Shown piece by piece: positions 38,094-48,827 of a DNA stretch of 64,000 nucleotides. The position numbers and the translations under genes are program-made. Origin of the DNA: Romanomermis culicivorax (taxonomy: Eukaryota; Nematoda; Enoplea; Mermithida; Mermithidae). The stretch covers positions 930,001-994,000 of the forward strand of contig CAWUHX010000069.1 of assembly GCA_963922205.1 (NCBI GenBank), in the 5' to 3' direction. A model generated the notes under the pieces. The model was given only the letters and a program-made list of their open reading frames with translations, had not been told where the DNA came from and made no database searches. The first letter of the stretch is position 1. The number at the start of each line of letters is the position of its first letter.

Positions 38094-39641
38094 TTATCCT
38101 ACAGCGTCCGAACTGATTAAATCGTTGTTGTCATCATCATCCACCGAAGGTCTATAAGAACTAACCGATTCTGTATGAATCGTCCAACGTCTGCCCATAA
38201 AATAATCGAAATGATCATCATTTTTCTGCTGACTCCTCAATTTTTCCAGATATGCAGAAACTGGCGACAATTTTCCCGACTGTTGACCATCCGATTTTTC
38301 TTCATCGATCAATTCTGGGCTTCTTTTATCACTGTGATCACGATCTAGCTGAGTAGGCAAGCTTTTAATCGTCGATTTTTTCGATGAAGAAGACTTTGGA
38401 CTCGATTCGGATGATCTCTTATCAGAAATATCTTTCTTTCTTGGCGACGTCTCGATCGATTTGACTGTTGATACAGTGGCTGGCGTTTCTGATTTTACAA
38501 TAGATTTTTGTTCATCCTGATCAGACTCGAATTTTTCGTCTGCATACGACGTTTGACGAGACGAGGAAGAATTTCTCGAGATCGAAGTTTGTTTTCCGAT
38601 ACTTTTCGGTGAGTCATCAGTTTGAACGGATCTATAGACTTTTTCCGGTTCTAGCTGCGTTGCTTGATTCCGAAATTTCGGCGTCAAATCAACTTGACAC
38701 ATACCATCTTTGGATTGTAAAATGTTTGTACAAGGTGTTGATTTCGGTCGAAAAATTTTTCGATGCGAATTTTTCTCTAAATCGGCTAAAATTCGTCGCA
38801 ATTTTTGCCTATCGTATTCCAATTTTTGAACGTAATTTTTGTTGTATCTAATTTCCAAAGGTACTCTCGATTTGGCTGATTTGGAAACTTGGTTATAAAA
38901 GTTGAAGGAATGTTCTAACCTGTTCGACTTTTTCAAGTGGACATGAGAAGATTTGTGAGATTTTCGATCCGGCGGATGAGAATCACTTTTAAACCGCGAG
39001 CTTCCCAGCAGAGATAATTCTCTGAAAAATGCTTCCATCAGGGGAAATTCGTGTCTTTTGGATATGTGGCTCGACTTTGAGGATCTGGAACTTGTTTGGG
39101 TTTGAACATTGTTACCAATAGTACATTCAACACAAGCATCTTTCACTTGCCGATTAGAATTTTTCTTCTGAATCCCTGTAGAATGCTTCATGAACGTCAA
39201 TAAACTTTTTCTAATGAAAGTACATTGGCAAATTAGTGAAATTTCAACATTGAAACTTTCACTCGAGAATTCGACCACCGCTTCGTTCGTATGTGAAATA
39301 TTTCGTTGACTGTCAATTCCTACATCCAAATTTCGTAGAATTTTCTCGACAGGTAAGGATGATTTGAGGATCGATAAATTCTCCTCAAAGTTGAGCTCGA
39401 AATCTAATGAAGATTGCAATAACGTGGTCAAATCCGCATTGAACAGACACGACTTCCCCCGCGAAATTGTGATTGATTTCTCATTCGTTGGAAACACCGC
39501 ATTCAACTTGTCGAAAATAACCATAGTAGGTAGGTCTAACAAGTTTAAAGATAAAGTCATCGGTAGAATGTTCCGATCATTTTCGCTCACAAATTTTATT
39601 CTCTCGACGAGAATATCAAGGCATACAGTATTGTCAGGCAT
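38094..39641 (-). CDS. MAP10: MAP10-like microtubule-associated protein
   Basis: One open frame of 515 codons from ATG at 39,641 to TAA at 38,094. The frame stays open 17 codons further upstream but without ATG. Residues 5-120 resemble the MAP10 N-terminal domain: CLDILVERI, LSLNLLDLPTMVIFD and the block RGKSCLFNADLTTLLQSS, which parallels the RGKSCLF segment of vertebrate MAP10. Near residue 200 EFPLMEAFFRELSLL matches the family's conserved helix. The rest is Ser/Lys-rich and probably disordered (SSSKKSTIKSLPTQ), ending in an acidic tail (SVDDDDNNDLISS). MAP10 binds and stabilises microtubules at spindle and midbody in vertebrates. The protein is shorter than human MAP10 (about 900 residues). 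It lies tail to tail with unc80, 1.5 kb apart. Assignment rests on motif memory. Confidence 0.7.
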   Translation of the reverse strand: MPDNTVCLDILVERIKFVSENDRNILPMTLSLNLLDLPTMVIFDKLNAVFPTNEKSITISRGKSCLFNADLTTLLQSSLDFELNFEENLSILKSSLPVEKILRNLDVGIDSQRNISHTNEAVVEFSSESFNVEISLICQCTFIRKSLLTFMKHSTGIQKKNSNRQVKDACVECTIGNNVQTQTSSRSSKSSHISKRHEFPLMEAFFRELSLLGSSRFKSDSHPPDRKSHKSSHVHLKKSNRLEHSFNFYNQVSKSAKSRVPLEIRYNKNYVQKLEYDRQKLRRILADLEKNSHRKIFRPKSTPCTNILQSKDGMCQVDLTPKFRNQATQLEPEKVYRSVQTDDSPKSIGKQTSISRNSSSSRQTSYADEKFESDQDEQKSIVKSETPATVSTVKSIETSPRKKDISDKRSSESSPKSSSSKKSTIKSLPTQLDRDHSDKRSPELIDEEKSDGQQSGKLSPVSAYLEKLRSQQKNDDHFDYFMGRRWTIHTESVSSYRPSVDDDDNNDLISSDAVG

Positions 39642-39692
39642 AGCGAAGTTAATAGGAATATGGAAAGGACGAACGAAACGTAAAGACTGCAA

Positions 39693-40478
39693 TAGACTGT
39701 TGGCTACAGTCGCTATGGTAACAACGAACTCAGATCAAATTGTAGAATTGGATGTAGCAGAAATGGTCAACCGTTTGCGGTACAATCAAAAATAATGAAA
39801 ACTATAGGCACCCTGTGAAAAAAGTAAATTTAGAGCAAAACAAGTGTAGTGCCGTTGCCTGAAGCCGTCCTTCAATCTTTCAATTAAAATCACATGCGTA
39901 AGGTTTATTTCTATTTTTTGTAGTATATTTTGCTACTCATGAATAAGTAAAAGCAAATAAACATTTTCAATGCAAAATTATTTTGGCGTCCGTAGTTACA
40001 ATGTGACGGGAAAATTTGGTTTTTTGGAAAGAGGTTTTTCCTTGGCCTTCTTTTCTCCTTTAATAAATTTATTTTTTTTCCTAACCGGAGCCTTGACGTC
40101 AGCAACGTGTGGTACTCAGTATTGGACCGTGGGGTCTTGAGTATCGGACGACAGGTTGCCTTATTTCCCTCTGCTAGGGCCGGCCAACCCCGAGTGAGCG
40201 TATTGCATCGTCTACGGGCGAGTTTCGAATCCTGACGACTTCCCCAAGCTTTACACAAGCGAAAATATGAACGGAAACGAAAAATATTGTGAACATTCTA
40301 CAAACATGAAAAGACTGAAAAAACAGAAAGGAAAAGAACAAAAGGCGAAACAGAGAAACTAAAAGAAAGTGAAAAAGAAACCGAAGAGGGAAAAGCAAGG
40401 AAGCTAGCAAAATGAAAACTAAAAAGTAAACGGGAACTGCATCAAATTTTAAAAAGCAACACGGAAAAAAATGAGGAC
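39693..40478. other. Upstream of MAP10-like gene, possible SINE trace
   Basis: At 40,165-40,245 the motifs ccgagtgagcgtattgcatc and gagtttcgaatcctgacg resemble the A and B boxes of a tRNA-derived SINE, but the stems do not pair well. No promoter element could be placed. Confidence 0.3.
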
Positions 40479-40570
40479 GGAAAGGAAAAGGAAAAGGAAA
40501 AGGAAAAGGAAAAGGAAAAGGAAAAGGAAAAGGAAAAGGAAAAGGAAAAGGAAAAGGAAAAGGAAAAAGA
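40479..40570. repeat. (GGAAAA)n microsatellite
   Basis: About 14 near-perfect GGAAAA units. Poly(Pro-Phe) frames on the minus strand come from this repeat and are not genes. Confidence 0.97.
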
Positions 40571-40917
40571 AGAAGTCCGATAAAATATAACAAAAAAGAT
40601 GAAATATGATAAAATATAAAAAAAGAAGTATGATAACGTATAAATCAGAGGGAAAAACACCTTATAGATGCGGTGTTTTGTGTGGCCGCATCATATCGTA
40701 TGACCAACTTTAGCGTCTGCCCGATATCTACTGTATGTAAGACTGACCATTCTAGGAGGTCGAAAAATTGAGCAGCGTGCTGCATTCTTCTGAATGCCAA
40801 AAATGAGCTGGTGAGGTGCGTGCCGAGGTTAAGTTATGACTTTGGACAAAATGATGAAGAGTATTCAAATTAAGAAACACGAAAATTGCTTTCTGAAACG
40901 ATGAAGCAATAGAAAAC

Positions 40918-41132
40918 TATAGTTCGTTTTTCATAAAATGCTTGCATGACAAAAATTATCTCTGTCGTCATAAAAATCTCTTACACAACGTTTTTATGAT
41001 AGAATTTTTTCTCAAAAAATGTTAGTCAGATTTTGCGTACATGTGACCTACAGTTCACCAGAAAATAACATGAAATAATACCTAATTTCTACTGTCATTA
41101 CATGACAAGAATCTCAAAGAAAACGGATTATA
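40918..41132 (-). mobile_element. Family A MITE, reverse copy
   Basis: From tatagttcgtttttcataaa to agaaaacggattata, with ctctgtcgtcataaaaatct in reverse orientation. Confidence 0.8.
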
Positions 41133-41770
41133 GGTTACCTTTTCTAGTCTCGATCTACCGATTGAATGAGAAGAAAGTACTCATCTTGAAGAGTCAGCAC
41201 TGAGGTCAAACACTGTTCGAGTCGAGGTCTCTTCAATGATCTCTATGCACCGTTAATTGCTGTTGTAGAAGGAGTAGAATTACTTATATTTGCGTCCCTT
41301 TCACTCAAAAACAACGCGGAATAAAACATGCTATTCCTATTATGTGAAGAGTAAGTACACCGACATACATATACAATTCGTATCATGTACAGTAAAGGAA
41401 AAAAACACGCTCGACTAGAGAGAGAACTAAGCATTGCGGAGCGAGATCTGTCATCAATTCGATTGGTCGAAAAATTTATCGACTTTTTATCGTTTACTGT
41501 AGTCAATTCGAATGACAAATGTTTTTTTTAAATGTAACCAGCGCAGCTGGGTTGTTTGTTTCCGTGTCATGCTGATTAACTTGGAGTTATTCGTTTTACT
41601 TTTTAAGCAAACATGCCGTTCGAGACATGCGAGCAAGACTTCCTTTTCCAGTTCGGCCAATTTAGCTTGGATTATGTCAGCATTTAGAGGCTAATTTAGC
41701 CCGAATTATGTCCACATTTAAAGAGCGACCATGATTTGACAATTACCATTCGAAATTACAAATTTTCAAG
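41133..41770. other. No feature assigned
   Basis: Short frames occur on both strands (minus 41,243-41,518), without family similarity or splice support. Confidence 0.5.
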
Positions 41771-42329
41771 TATAAGACTTCTTTCGAAAATCGGCGTTCC
41801 GAAGTCGGAAAAGAAAAACGTTTCGAATTTTTGCTGCATGAAGGAAACAAAACCGGCACAATCTATTTATATTTTCATCGTAGCGGAAAACTTGAGGGTA
41901 GATCCAAAGCTTTAAAAGCCCCAAAGGTAAATTATACGGAATATGAGAAGAGTCACTTAATGAAATTTGTTACCACTTGAAAAACCATCAAGTACCTACG
42001 AAAGTGATGCATAACAATTTTTTAAGATGAAGCGCAAAAATTCCAATATGCTTCGTAAAAATTTCAAGATGCATCATGTTTTGCGAGGAGAATCCAATTT
42101 TTATTTCTAAGATTTTTCGAAAAAACATCGACAATTTTTGTTTTTCGCGCAAAATGCAGTATAATTTTGAAAGATCCAAATTTTCGTTTCTTTGTCGGGT
42201 TTCTGAGCAGGTAGGGAATGCCCCCCCTTCAGCTACCTGTTATAAAGACCAAGGATGTCCTCTGCCAGCGAGCCGTGACCTCAAAAATCCCCTTTGAGGG
42301 GTTCTCGTATATATTAACTTAGAAGCAGG

Positions 42330-42556
42330 AGCTGACACGGTTAGAATTGTCGTGGGGGGTCCTTGGACTTTCTATTGATGGGTGTGGGGCGAGAAAAAAT
42401 TCCTCAATCATGTTTTCCATACAAAATATAAATAAAGTCATAAAAAAAACGCTAGGAAAAAGTTCAGGATGTGTTTGACGATTTTTTTTCCGGGCCAGGG
42501 GATGTCCAGGGTCTCAAACAGGATGGTTTACCCCTACCCCGCCTATGTGCATCTGT
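42330..42556 (-). repeat. Family G repeat, copy 2
   Basis: Reverse orientation of 34,913-35,165: ggtccttggactttctattg, tgtttgacgattttttttcc, gggccagg, gggtctcaaacagg. Confidence 0.7.
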
Positions 42557-43522
42557 GCATTAGAAGGCAGATCTAATTTCAGAAATTTTCATCCTTTGAT
42601 ATGCAGCCTGCCTATCTTGAATGTTTTTCGGGATGGAATCTTGATTTTTTTCAAGATGACATGTCGATTTTTTTGAAGATAACCTTGAAAAAATGTTCTA
42701 CATCATGTTCGAAAGTAACAATTTTTTTCAAGATGTATGTTTTCTCAGTGTAACAAATTTTTTTCAAGTAGAAGATATTAAATATAGCATTGTTTTTTAA
42801 ACTTAACTTACAACATTTATTTTTTGAATTTTTAGATAAATGTAACTAACATTGAGTTTTATTGTTCTGCTTTTGCAGTTGTTCAATATCACAATGCTGG
42901 TTCAGTTGAAGTTACAGCTTGCCTGGATCATCACAGACATGATAATTTATTGTCCAGGATTAAAATATCGTGTAAGAAGACATTGCTCAATTACTAAAAG
43001 ATGATCGTGACATTGACAACATTTTGAATCAATTTAGAAGTAAGGATGGATTTTTTTCTGTGAGACCACCACGACATTTAATTAATTTTCCATCATAAAC
43101 ACTAAGCCTAAGCTCGAACAGCAACTCTTTTTTTGAATTAAAAAAAACTGTCCTTAAGATTAATTTTTAATTTTTTTGAGTTTCATCATTTGAATTAAAG
43201 TTAGATTTGTAAAAATGATAAAAATCATAATTGTCTCAAAACTAGTTTACTGCTTCAGGGAAAATAGGAGGAAGTCAACAAATTTAAAAGTTATAATTCC
43301 AATGTCACGATCAGGCTGGTACATGTGCACATTCTTATTGGTTATTATTGTGAAGTATTTTTTCCCACTAGTCCGTCGCACGCTTGCAAGCACGTCCATT
43401 TTGTTAAAATGAATGTCGACAGCAAAGTAAAGACCATAGAGCAATATCCAAAATCAAACGTTGATTTTTCAGAATTTGGTATGTTTTTTCCGCCTTCATG
43501 TTCAATTTATGTTTTGTGAGTA

Positions 43523-44199
43523 GGCATGTAAATGGGGAGAAGTGCTATAGACACCCGGCCCAGAAATCATCGGCCGTATGGCTAGTCATTGGGCGATATC
43601 CCGGGATTTTCCAATCCCATAGCTAGCCCAATGGTAGTCATAGGGACCCTCATACTTCTGGTTGGAAAAACACTGAAAAATGTCAATTTTTTAACAAAAA
43701 ATAGTCAAAAATGTCCACTTTTTTGGCACTCAGTTTTTTAGACAAAAATCACAATTTTCCGAACCGTTTTTCCGGCATTTTTCGTGAAAAAAATTAAATT
43801 TTTTTTCTTCACCCTAAAAGAGCCTTTCCCCTAAAATTCCGGGTATTGGTGACCCCCAGCCCCAAAAATTCACCCAACTCCTCCCCCTTAAGGCCCTGTC
43901 ATACTTCACCGCGCGGCGCCGGTTGTTCTATTCATACTAAAAAGTGGCGCCGGCCGGCGCCGCGGTACCGCCTTTGAAGTATGAATAGGTTTTTGTGATT
44001 TTTATGGCGCCGCACGGTGCCCCATCAGGTTTCAACTAAACCAATACACATTTTTGAGAAGAGCAAAATCCAAAAGTAAAAAAGCGGCGCCGTACGGCGA
44101 CGCGCGGTGCCGCGCGGCGAAGTATGACAAGTCACCGCGCGGTACCGCGCGGTGAAGTATGACAGGGCCTTTAGATTTCAGGGCTCTGTTACATGTATG
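43523..44199 (-). repeat. Family C repeat, interrupted copy
   Basis: Left edge catgtaaatggggagaag, right edge ggctctgttacatgta. It contains the catacggtc-like and attttccaatcccatagcta blocks in reverse, and is split by the GC-rich MITE at 43,890-44,171. The whole composite lies in the putative intron between 43,478 and 44,261. Confidence 0.75.
43890..44171. mobile_element. GC-rich MITE nested in family C, TTAA-like target
   Basis: Ends AAGGCCCTGTCATACTTCAC and GTGAAGTATGACAGGGCCTT are perfect inverted repeats of about 27 bp. The edges read TTAA and TTTA, as for a piggyBac-type target. Many cgcgcggcgccg/ggcgccgcgcgg motifs occur on both strands in an otherwise AT-rich region. Confidence 0.9.
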
Positions 44200-44489
44200 G
44201 TTCTATGTCCTTATGCATTCTGTCCTGCCATATATGTACATGACAATTAATTCTTTTAAGTGACTTCCGTTGACATTGATAGCCCACAAACTTCAGATGA
44301 AGTTTATATTATCGAAAAACGCAAAGATTTTCGATGTAAATTACTTATTTTGAGCAATTCAGCTGATTCTTTATCGAGAAATCAAATAGACAAATATGAA
44401 TCCATGTTGGATGCGATCTATACAATCCTGTGCTGTGGCCCGAGTTATACCCAACAAAGTATGTGCCTGTTAAAGATTTTCAATTTTTG

Positions 44490-46190
44490 TTGAGCTTTGG
44501 TTTTTAGTTTTAAAAATCGCGATTTCTGTATTTGTATTTCTTATATGTTTTTACTTTTTGTTATTTCTTCATTTTTACTTATTTTTAGTTTTTTTTCTTT
44601 TTTTATCTGCTTTTCCTCCAGTTTTTTATTGAATATTCAGTTATTTTTTGTTCATTCATTTTTAAATTTTTTTTTTCAGTTTATGACTTTTTGTCGAGTT
44701 GTTGTTTTTTGATTACTTTTTTTTACTTTCTCGTATGTATTTATTTTTTCAGTTTTAAATATTTTCTTCCAAATTTTTGTCTTTTGCTTACGGTCTGTTT
44801 TTATTCATTTTTTTTAAATTTTTCTTTGTTTTTTTAGTTTGTTGATTTATTTTTTCAAGTTTTGGTTTTAATTGAAAATTGCGTTTCTCTGTTTTTGTCT
44901 TTTATTGACTCTGTTTTTTGTCAAGTTTTTTCATTTTTTGGTTTATTTTTTTGCTTTTGTCTTTTTTGTCGGTTTAAATATGGTTTTTGTTGTCAAGTTT
45001 TTTGTTTTTTTATTGAAAAATTATAGTTCAAGATGTCACACAATTATGTAGTTTTTGGGAAAACACACGGCAAGCTGGCCATTGAACATTTTTCCACAAT
45101 TTTTGAACGTAAAATTCGGCGTTGATCCAAAGTTAAATCCGAAAATTGAAATTTATTCGACCACTAGAAGAAAAAAATTGAAATTAAAAAAAAAAACTTT
45201 CAACAAAAAATTTTTTTTTATTTCAAGAAAATAAAAACAGAAAGCAAATACAAACGTAAAGCAAGTGCAGCACAAAAACCATAAAATTCATAACAATGCA
45301 CAATTTTTCCGAAAAAAACTTCAGAAAACTAAAAAACGAAGAAATAAACTACAAAAAAGCGAAAAAACATTTTTTGACGTAAAATAAACCACAAAAACAA
45401 ATAAAATCCAAAAAACCGAAAATTCCATCATGAACTCTAATTTTGCAATCAAAAATACAAAAAATCAACAAAAAAGAGAACAAAAAAATAAAACACAAAA
45501 AACAAAAAAATTTAATTATAAACTATAATTTTCAAGCCAAAACATTAAAAAACCTGACAAAAGAACAACAAAAAACACAAAAAAGAATAAATAAAAAAAA
45601 GCGAAAAGCAGGTAACACATCAAAAATGTCAGCATAAACTAAAATTGTTTATTGAAAAATCAAAAACACTTTGGAAAAATAAAAACAAAAGAACAAAAAA
45701 TGATCATTATCTATAATTTTCACACAAAACATGATAGAAGTCAACAAAAAAAACAAACTAGAAAAACGGAGGAAAAGTTAACAAAAAGAACAAAAAATAA
45801 AATCTGCAATTTTTTCTAGAAAAAAACGTAGCAAATAAAAAACAGAAAGCAAGTAAAACAAAAAAACAGAAAGCAAGTGAAGCACAAAAAACAAAAATGT
45901 CAGCATAGACTATCATTTTTTATTGAAAAAACGAAAACAGTTGAAAAAATAAAACACAAATAAAGAAAAAACAAAAAAATAAAAAGAAAAAATGAGTAAA
46001 AACAGACAGCTAGCAAAAGAACAGAAGAATTTGGAAAGAAACACATAAAACCGAAAAAAACAAAAAATACGATAACTAAAAAATTAACTAAAAAAACACG
46101 AAAAAATAAGAAGAAAAAAACAAATATAAAAACCCAAAAAAACAAGAAATTATAAGAAAAAAACATATAAAAAATAAAAATTTTGCTAGA
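44490..46190. repeat. T-rich then A-rich inverted low-complexity region
   Basis: 44,490-45,010 is built of tttttttgttttt-like runs; 45,180-46,190 is built of aaaaaacaaaaa-like runs, with a normal 170-bp centre. In the A-rich arm aactataattttcaag-like motifs recur about every 90-115 bp. The arms are broadly complementary, so a hairpin of several hundred bp is possible. Confidence 0.75.
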
Positions 46191-46445
46191 ATATGTGTGG
46201 CGCTTACCCCTTGACCTCCCGAGGGGCATGTGGCCTGGCCCCTCACAATGTGCCGCACTTAACGCTCATTTTAGTAGTCAATATTTTAATCAAATTGTTG
46301 AAAAGATTCCAAGAAACAGCGCAATTTGCAAGAAATTGTGCGGCACCTTACCCCTCACGTGCGTTTAGCGGATAAAGGCAGCGTGCCGACTATAACCGCA
46401 ATTTCTCAGCGACTATGAAAGCTCATAAAATGAAACATACAGAAT

Positions 46446-46692
46446 TATAGTCTTTTTCTAGAAATGCTTCTAAATAATGAAAGTGGAAAGCAAGTAGTAT
46501 TTTAGATTTTCACGTTTTTCTAGTGAACAATATGTCGTATACGACTGGAAATTTGTGTGCATACTGAGCTCACGTTTAAAAATTTTTCGAGAGAAAAATT
46601 TTACGGTAAGAGCACTATGTAAACGATTTTGACAACATTACTGATTTGCGTAAATTTTCTATTTGGAAGCCTTTTATAAAAAACAGACTATA
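46446..46692 (+). mobile_element. Family A MITE, complete copy
   Basis: 247 bp from tatagtctttttctagaaat to ttataaaaaacagactata, closely similar to 37,665-37,913. Confidence 0.92.
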
Positions 46693-48819
46693 GACACAGC
46701 AGAGAATGACGAGCGAAACAGTATCAAATATTTACTGATTTAGGGGAATTCCGCGATGCAGCAAGCGAAGACAAGCAAAAATTCCGCGTTTTTTCAAAAG
46801 CAACTTTATGGGAGGAAATTATGGAGTACAGTAAACCAATTTCAGACGTCAGTCGATCAAAAGAGCTATGTTTTGCATGTAAATAAAGTAGGATACTTTC
46901 AAACCTCGATAACTTCGTCAAAAACGAATATTACGAGTCACGGATAGTACTAAATGGAAGGCAAGAAAATTTATCAAAGTGCTATAGAGAGTTTTTTTGC
47001 ATTTCGGACATACATACAGGGAAATTCTCAATGATAGCAAAAAAATGATAAATTTTGACCGTTTTTCTATGTTTACTGAATACGAAACATTCGAATTGAA
47101 AAAAGGCTTCTATAGCGTTGTAGGACAATCAAAAAGATACATTTCTGAACTAAATATGCAACGCAGAGCATTTTGGTCGAAAAGTTATCGAGGTTTTTGA
47201 ACACCTAACTTACCAAACCATGTTTTGTTTACTAGAATTAATACGTATTTCTGGTTAATTTGAACACTTCACGATACTTTAAAATATTTCTAAGGAAGTT
47301 ACTATTGTTGATATAATTTCCTTTTGTCTTTTCTTGACCATGGCTTCCCGAAAACTGCCAAGCAGATCGCATAAAAATGTACTTTGTATCTAATATTCGG
47401 AAAACCATGTCCAGCGATAAGCTGCTGTGCAAAAGTTAAGCAAGCATTTTTGATTATCAGAGTTGCTTACAGGTATTTCAAAACCATTTACGAGCCATGC
47501 CGGCAATCAGTTCCGTCATGACAAGTCATCTGAGTTATATCTTTTTGAAAAATCAAAAGTAAACTCATTGACTTTCGTCGTCAACAGATGATAATGCTGC
47601 CCAACACCATAGTTATTCCAAGAAAAACACAGCTGCTTTTTATACTGCATTGTACTGTAGTCTGGTTTAGGAGCAACAGTATTGTGGAAAATGGCCATGG
47701 AGAAATGATTATCGTGCATGATCCTATAAAAACATATATGACCTAATAAATTTCAGATTCAGATGATCCACTTTCCGAGCAAACATTGGAGAACACAGAA
47801 AAAAGTTGATCTACTCTAACTGTTTGAAATTTTCTTCCTATGCGATCCAGACTCTTTTTTCTTCTTTTCATTTTCAGGAATGGTCAGTCCATCTACCTTC
47901 GTCTACTGATGAACTTTAATTCTCTCAAGCACGTTTATGGTTATTTTTCATATTTCACTAGAGAAGCACACACAAAATTAAAACATACATCTTGTGAATA
48001 TCGTCTACTGAATATTTTACTCTCCTGTATAAAATGTTATCAATAAAGTGGACCACTGATTTCACAATCTCCAGAACAATTTAATTCGAAACGTAAATAA
48101 GATTATGATAAATTTATCGTTTGTATCTGTTTTCTTGTTCAGGTGATCCTGGTTATCTTATGGACGTAGGCTAACATTTACCGTGGAAGATCATCAAAGC
48201 ACCAAGACTTTTTGGGTACTGTATAGTTGTATGGGACTGACGTGTACGAATTGCAAGAAAAGCATCGCGAGATGTGAAATTCATGTGGACAGTTGTACTG
48301 AAAGTACAGAGAATGTACGATGATTCATGTTCATCTTCACTGGCCTTGACCTTTTTTCGTGTCCTGACTCCTCATCAGCATGCATCGTATCTTCTTGATA
48401 ATGATCCAAGAACGCTAAAACCAAGATTTTCCGGTTCAGCGTGATCGATTATGCTATGATTTGACGACACACTAATTTGAAAATTCCGTATGTATGCGGT
48501 TGATTTATGGAAAACATGAAACATCGATTTAAAGTTTCAAAAAGTGTACGACTATTCCTCTTTTATATGTTTTACATTAGGGTAGTTCTTGCCTGTGCTG
48601 AAAGTATTTCATTTAGTTACAGGTCTTGAGCGTACGTGCCCTTGACCTCCCGCGGGTCGTGTGGTCGTTCCCAAGCCTCCCAAAGTGGTGTCCCTGACGT
48701 TTGACACGTTTTTAGCTTCTTGTAGTTGTTTTGACGTTTGATGAGCAAGTTGATCTTTTTGCTACACTAGTCGATAATCTAACAAATATACTGTGTATAC
48801 ACTTTATCATTATAACGCT
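46693..48819. other. No feature assigned
   Basis: 2.1 kb. Frames at 46,997-47,200 (+) and 47,516-47,719 (-) look mildly coding but match nothing I know and lack convincing splice partners. Confidence 0.45.
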
Positions 48820-48827
48820 ATAGGGTG

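Larger units (their letters stand above)
41771..44458 (+). pseudogene. MULE/SWIM-type zinc-finger gene, degenerate or incomplete
   Basis: Four coding-like pieces in order. (1) 41,771-41,927, acceptor ttttcaag, donor AAG|gtaaat, encodes FEFLLHEGNKTGTIYLYFHR and SGKLEGRSK. (2) 42,879-43,098, acceptor cttttgcag, encodes VQYHNAGSVEVTACLDHHRH; a one-base shift near 42,972 is needed to continue to EDIAQLLKDDRDIDNILNQF. (3) about 43,380-43,478 encodes HACKHVHFVKMNVD, like the end of a SWIM zinc finger, with donor G|gtatgt in phase 1. (4) 44,261-44,458, acceptor ttcttttaag, donor A|gtatgt, phase 1 to 1, encodes a helical tail. The order matches arthropod proteins derived from Mutator-like transposases, but the catalytic middle is missing and the first SWIM CxC is damaged (CEV). 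It may be a decayed transposon gene, or a domesticated gene with exons I did not find. Confidence 0.5.

Noticed and set aside
38609-39795. Plus-strand frames opposite the MAP10-like gene
   Set aside because: Antisense shadows; the minus frame is far longer and has family motifs.
40165-40245. Possible tRNA gene
   Set aside because: A B-box-like sequence exists but the T and acceptor stems do not pair; kept only as a weak SINE trace.
40174-40660. Long minus-strand frames rich in Pro-Phe or Ser-Phe
   Set aside because: They arise from the (GGAAAA)n microsatellite.
44497-46229. Hydrophobic Phe/Leu-rich frames that look like membrane proteins
   Set aside because: They are read-through of T-rich or A-rich low-complexity arms.
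47238-47719. Minus-strand frames as exons of an unknown gene
   Set aside because: No recognised family, no matching splice sites, short length.
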